A DNA stretch of 9,504 nucleotides, from NCBI GenBank assembly GCA_019237515.1, contig JAFAGX010000220.1, positions 1-9,504 on the forward strand, given 5' to 3'. How positions within the stretch are numbered: the stretch's first letter is position 1; every line of letters starts with the position of its first letter. A model generated the notes under the pieces. That model was not told where the DNA came from. It saw only the letters and a program-made list of their open reading frames with translations, and did no database searches. This DNA is from Acidobacteriaceae bacterium (GTDB taxonomy: Bacteria > Acidobacteriota > Terriglobia > Terriglobales > SbA1). Of the stretch, positions 6,406-9,504 are shown in pieces. The position numbers and the translations under genes are program-made.

Positions 6406-8202
6406 GTGGACAGGAAAATTTCCAAGCCTGAGGTTGCGGAAAACCCGATAGCCGACGTTTTTGAAGGCCGGCATCCTTCCGACTCGGAGAAAGAGTGGGC
6501 GGAAAGCACGTTGGCCCGGACCCTGGAAAAAGCTCCGGAACGGCCAATCGGCGCAGCGACTGGTGTAAACGTCGATGACAACGCGCATGCGCGGTTCACA
6601 ACCATTTCTGGCGTTCCAATCCGGAGGCTCTACACTCAGGCCGATCTTCCCGAGGATTGGAGCTACGAACGCTACCTGGGCTACCCGGGCCAAGCTCCCT
6701 ACACGCGGGGAATCCATGCCACTGGCTATCGAGGCAAGCTTTTCACCATGCGCCAGTTCTCCGGCTTCGCTTCCCCGGAGGAAACTAATAAACGGTACAA
6801 ATACCTGCTGGAGCACGGCGGTGGGGGATTGTCGGTTGCGTTCGATCTGCCCACATTGATGGGCTACGATTCCGATCATCCCGCCAGTGAAGGCGAAGTT
6901 GGAAAGTGTGGGGTTGCGATCGATTCTCTGGAGGACATGGAGATCCTCTTCAGCGGAATCGATCTCGAGAAGACAACCGTCTCGATGACCATCAACTCCC
7001 CCGCTTCTGTGCTGTGGGCGATGTATTTGGTAGTTGCGGAGAAGCAAGGGGCAGACTGGAAGAAGATTTCTGGCACCATTCAGAACGATATTCTGAAGGA
7101 ATACATCGCGCAGAAGGAATACATCTATCCGCCCGCGCCATCGATGCGCCTGGTGGTGGACACATTCGAGTTTGGCTCGAAATTCACGCCGCGATTCAAT
7201 TCGATTTCCATTAGCGGTTACCACATCCGGGAGGCGGGGTCGACCGCGTTGCAGGAATTGGCATTCACACTGTATGACGGCGTCGAGTATGTGGAGTGGG
7301 CGCGGCGGCGCGGGCTTGATGTCGATGAGTTTGGACCCAGGTTGAGCTTCTTCTTCAACGCTCATAATGATTTCTTTGAAGAAATCGCGAAATACCGCGC
7401 CGCGCGGAAGATTTGGCATCAGGTCATGCGAGACCGCTTTCAGGCCAAGAATCCACGCACTTGGCTGCTGCGTTTTCACACCCAAACGGCTGGCGTGTCG
7501 CTGCCGGCCCAGCAGCCAATGAACAACATAGCTCGAGTAGCGATCCAGGCACTGGCTGCGGTTCTCGGTGGAACGCAATCACTCCACACGGATGCTTACG
7601 ATGAGGCGCTGGCCCTGCCGACGGAGGAAGCCGCTCGAATCGCATTGCGTACACAGCAGATCATTGCCTACGAATCCGGAGCAACGCAAACCGTTGATCC
7701 GCTCGGGGGATCTTACTTCCTTGAACGGCTTACGTTAGATATGGAAACGGGCGCGTTCGATTATTTTGGCAAGCTCGACGCGATGGGCGGGATGGTGAAG
7801 GCCATTGAGCGTGGTTACCCGCAAAAAGAAATAGCGGAGGCCGCCTATCAGTATCAGAGGGCCGTCGAAGCGAAAGAAAAAATCATTGTCGGAGTTAACG
7901 AATTCGCGATTGAAGAGGAACCGCCGCAGACTCTCTACATCGATGAGAGCGTGGCCCGGCAGCAATCCGCGAAGCTTAAGACATTACGTGCTCGCCGCTC
8001 GAATGAAGACGTTGAGCGCAGGCTGAATGCGCTCAAGGATGCCGCATCGCGTGAACCAAAAGCGGAATCCAACGGCGACGTATCTTCAGTAAACACCATG
8101 CCATACATCATTGACGCCGTCCGTGCCTACGCTACAGTGGGAGAAATTTGTGACGCTCTGCGCTCGGTTTACGGTAGTTACACGGAAACGAGCATCACTT
8201 AA
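6406..8202 (+). CDS. B12-dependent acyl-CoA mutase large subunit (methylmalonyl-CoA mutase family, isobutyryl-CoA mutase-like residues)
   Basis: A 598-residue catalytic subunit that interconverts branched and linear acyl-CoA using adenosylcobalamin. It covers the TIM-barrel substrate domain: [11 protein letters not shown] (93-103), [10 protein letters not shown] (141-150), GYDSDHP (153-159), [17 protein letters not shown] (223-239), [13 protein letters not shown] (266-278), [18 protein letters not shown] (312-329), [11 protein letters not shown] (356-366), [20 protein letters not shown] (388-407), VDPLGGSY (430-437). No cobalamin-binding DxHxxG domain is present, so it needs a separate small subunit, as in IcmA/IcmB or McmA/McmB pairs; none is in the window. 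With a constant offset of 29 to Propionibacterium shermanii MCM, catalytic Tyr243/His244 are Tyr272/His273 and Gln197 is Gln226. The specificity residues Tyr89 and Arg207 are replaced by Phe118 and Gln236, as in IcmA (Phe80/Gln198). Automated annotation would probably say methylmalonyl-CoA mutase; the residues favour isobutyryl-/n-butyryl-CoA. The start is GTG with a good ribosome site. Confidence 0.93.
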   Translation: MDRKISKPEVAENPIADVFEGRHPSDSEKEWAESTLARTLEKAPERPIGAATGVNVDDNAHARFTTISGVPIRRLYTQADLPEDWSYERYLGYPGQAPYTRGIHATGYRGKLFTMRQFSGFASPEETNKRYKYLLEHGGGGLSVAFDLPTLMGYDSDHPASEGEVGKCGVAIDSLEDMEILFSGIDLEKTTVSMTINSPASVLWAMYLVVAEKQGADWKKISGTIQNDILKEYIAQKEYIYPPAPSMRLVVDTFEFGSKFTPRFNSISISGYHIREAGSTALQELAFTLYDGVEYVEWARRRGLDVDEFGPRLSFFFNAHNDFFEEIAKYRAARKIWHQVMRDRFQAKNPRTWLLRFHTQTAGVSLPAQQPMNNIARVAIQALAAVLGGTQSLHTDAYDEALALPTEEAARIALRTQQIIAYESGATQTVDPLGGSYFLERLTLDMETGAFDYFGKLDAMGGMVKAIERGYPQKEIAEAAYQYQRAVEAKEKIIVGVNEFAIEEEPPQTLYIDESVARQQSAKLKTLRARRSNEDVERRLNALKDAASREPKAESNGDVSSVNTMPYIIDAVRAYATVGEICDALRSVYGSYTETSIT

Positions 8203-8280
8203 CATCCCGCTCCAGGAGTGCCCTTCGTAACGTTACTCCGCCGGAAATTTCTGGAAAAAGTCTTCGCTGCAGACCATCCT

Positions 8281-8317
8281 GTAAGAGCCCATCAGCTTTG
8301 CGCTGAGACGCTCCTAC
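8281..8317. repeat. Imperfect 37-nt hairpin ending one base before the next start codon
   Basis: GTAAGAGC (8281-8288) pairs with GCTCCTAC (8310-8317) with one mismatch, and inside a 3x3 internal loop TCAGC (8292-8296) pairs with GCTGA (8302-8306) around a 5-nt loop TTTGC. On the minus strand it begins GTAGGAGCGTCTCAGC, the general look of a REP-like dispersed palindrome. It occupies the place where a ribosome-binding site for the ATG at 8319 would be, and no T-run follows. Structure is visible; repeat status and any regulatory role are inferred. Confidence 0.45.
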
Positions 8318-8318
8318 T

Positions 8319-9504
8319 ATGGCTGGAATGATTGACAGCATCCGGAAAAATGCGCTTCCCTCGAACATGATGCAGTTCGCGGCGAAAGGCGCGCTTCTCG
8401 TGCCCCCGCAGGAAATGATCGAAATTCTGGTGTACCTCGCCAACAACAACAAAGTGTTTGGCCACCAAGCACGGATGACCTTGGCAGGCTGGGATGAGGC
8501 TTCGTCCCGCGAGGCGGCAACGAATCCAAAGACGCCAAAGGAAGTGCTGGATTATCTAATCGATCCAGAGAATCTAAGGCCGGTATTGTTGCCCGTGTTG
8601 CTGGAGAATCCGTCAGTAGCGGAAAACCACTTGATTCGCCTGGCCGCTTCGTCGAGCCGCGAACAGTTAGACCTCATCCTGAACAGTGAGCGCGTAACCA
8701 GGTCAAGAGTGGTGTTGGAAACCCTCGCACTGAGCGCTACTGTCACACCAGCTATTGGCGAGAAGATTCGGGAGAAATTGGCCGCCCTGAACGGAACAGC
8801 GCAACCTTCACTGGTGGTCAGCCCGGAACCCGGAGCGGACGCCGCAAGCGCCGCCCCAGCACCCATAGCAGCCCTGGCAGAGCCTCCGACAATTCCAAAT
8901 GCCAACGAGCAACAAACTTCTGAAGATGGATCGGACGAGACGGTCAGTTCCTTTATGTCGAAGCACGCGGCCGAAATTGCCGCTGATTCCGAGAAACCGT
9001 TCGACCTCGTAGCGGGTCAGGCGGAGGACGTAATTCCCGAAAAACACGAAGCACCGGAGGCGAAGGCTGCAGCGGCGGCAGCTTCCTCCACCGGTTCAAC
9101 AGGAAATGAGCCGGTTCCACAAAGGAGTCCACAAAAGAAGTGGATTCTGAGCGCAGATGAGCAGCGAGGCAGCGCACTTCAGAAGATCGCCAAGCTTGAT
9201 ACCAAGGGACGCATTCTGCTCGCGATCAAGGGTACGAAAGAAGAGCGTTCGTTGCTGATCCGGGATGGCACAAAAATTGTTGCTTTAGCAGTATTGGAAT
9301 CGCCCAAAGTCACAGATACGGAAGTAGAGAGGTTTGCCAGTCAGAAGAATGTGCTTGAAGCAGTGCTGAGAGAAATTTCGATGAAGCGGCGCTTCGTCAA
9401 GCAATATCCCATTGTCCGCAATCTGGTCTTTAATCCGCGCACTCCGATTGACGTTTCTCTGGCTCTTCTGAAAAATTTATTGATTCAGGACCTCCGCAAT
9501 TTGT
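8319..9504 (+). CDS. Uncharacterised protein with HEAT/LRV-like repeat segments, 3'-truncated by window edge
   Basis: An open frame from ATG 8319 runs off the window with 395 residues and no stop. I recognise it only as a conserved hypothetical type. Residues 1-158 are helical, with repeat-like units such as NPKTPKEVLDYL (69-80) and ENPSVAENHLIRLA (96-109), resembling HEAT or leucine-rich-variant repeats. Residues about 160-272 are a low-complexity linker rich in Ala, Pro, Glu and Ser, including a run KAAAAAASS (249-257). From 275 on, helical repeats resume: LLAIKGTKEERSLLIRDG (300-317), VALAVLESPKVTDTEVERFA (321-340), KNVLEAVLREI (343-353) and VFNPRTPIDVSLALLKNLL (370-388). There is no signal peptide, transmembrane segment or enzymatic motif, so a cytoplasmic scaffold is plausible. 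No strong Shine-Dalgarno precedes the ATG; the hairpin at 8281-8317 fills that space. ATG 8328 (residue 4) is an alternative start. The repeat assignment is by eye. It is a separate unit from the mutase, 116 nt downstream. Confidence 0.8.
   Translation, partial: MAGMIDSIRKNALPSNMMQFAAKGALLVPPQEMIEILVYLANNNKVFGHQARMTLAGWDEASSREAATNPKTPKEVLDYLIDPENLRPVLLPVLLENPSVAENHLIRLAASSSREQLDLILNSERVTRSRVVLETLALSATVTPAIGEKIREKLAALNGTAQPSLVVSPEPGADAASAAPAPIAALAEPPTIPNANEQQTSEDGSDETVSSFMSKHAAEIAADSEKPFDLVAGQAEDVIPEKHEAPEAKAAAAAASSTGSTGNEPVPQRSPQKKWILSADEQRGSALQKIAKLDTKGRILLAIKGTKEERSLLIRDGTKIVALAVLESPKVTDTEVERFASQKNVLEAVLREISMKRRFVKQYPIVRNLVFNPRTPIDVSLALLKNLLIQDLRNL

Noticed and set aside
6388..7578. 396-residue open frame on the minus strand
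   Set aside because: It is an antisense shadow of the well-conserved mutase and its translation shows no recognisable domain.
8227..8236. Perfect 10-bp palindrome GTAACGTTAC after the mutase stop
   Set aside because: Short enough to occur by chance, with no T-run, repeat or promoter context to support a role.

Overview
The window looks like a chromosomal segment from a Gram-negative (diderm) bacterium with GC in the high fifties. A compact LPS-core operon with split heptose kinase and adenylyltransferase genes, a DUF3108 exported protein and a repeat-containing hypothetical protein together suggest Acidobacteriota (Koribacter/Terriglobia-like). This placement is inferred from protein style and gene order, not from a database search. 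All supported genes are on the + strand. I saw no tRNA, rRNA, CRISPR array, insertion sequence or prophage gene, and no gene-free stretch over 300 bases.

Positions 1-5415 form an LPS inner-core cluster: 3' part of waaA (Kdo transferase), lpxK (lipid A 4'-kinase), a 118-nt gap with nested inverted repeats, rfaE1/hldA (heptose-7-phosphate kinase), rfaE2/hldC (heptose-1-phosphate nucleotidyltransferase), a GT9 heptosyltransferase (waaC-type), and a small integral-membrane ICMT/PEMT-like methyltransferase. waaA-lpxK, rfaE1-rfaE2 and rfaE2-waaC overlap by 4 nt and waaC-methyltransferase by 8 nt. All four downstream genes start with GTG or TTG, indicating tight translational coupling. LpxK finishes lipid IVA, WaaA adds Kdo, RfaE1 and RfaE2 contribute to the ADP-heptose donor, and WaaC adds heptose to Kdo. 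The remaining ADP-heptose enzymes (GmhA, GmhB, HldD) are not in the window.

Positions 5475-6293 encode a secreted or periplasmic DUF3108 protein, 59 nt after the methyltransferase and possibly the tail of the same operon.

Positions 6406-8202 encode a B12-dependent acyl-CoA mutase large subunit. The family is usually annotated methylmalonyl-CoA mutase, but the two main specificity positions are Phe118 and Gln236, as in isobutyryl-CoA mutase, instead of the Tyr/Arg pair of methylmalonyl-CoA mutase. No cobalamin-binding subunit is encoded nearby.

From 8319 to the window end runs an incomplete, uncharacterised protein with HEAT/LRV-like helical segments at both ends and a long Ala/Pro/acidic linker between them. 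An imperfect 37-nt hairpin ends one base before its start codon.

I see no clearly new multi-gene system. The best leads are the mutase specificity residues, the methyltransferase coupled to the heptosyltransferase gene, and the structured intergenic repeats.
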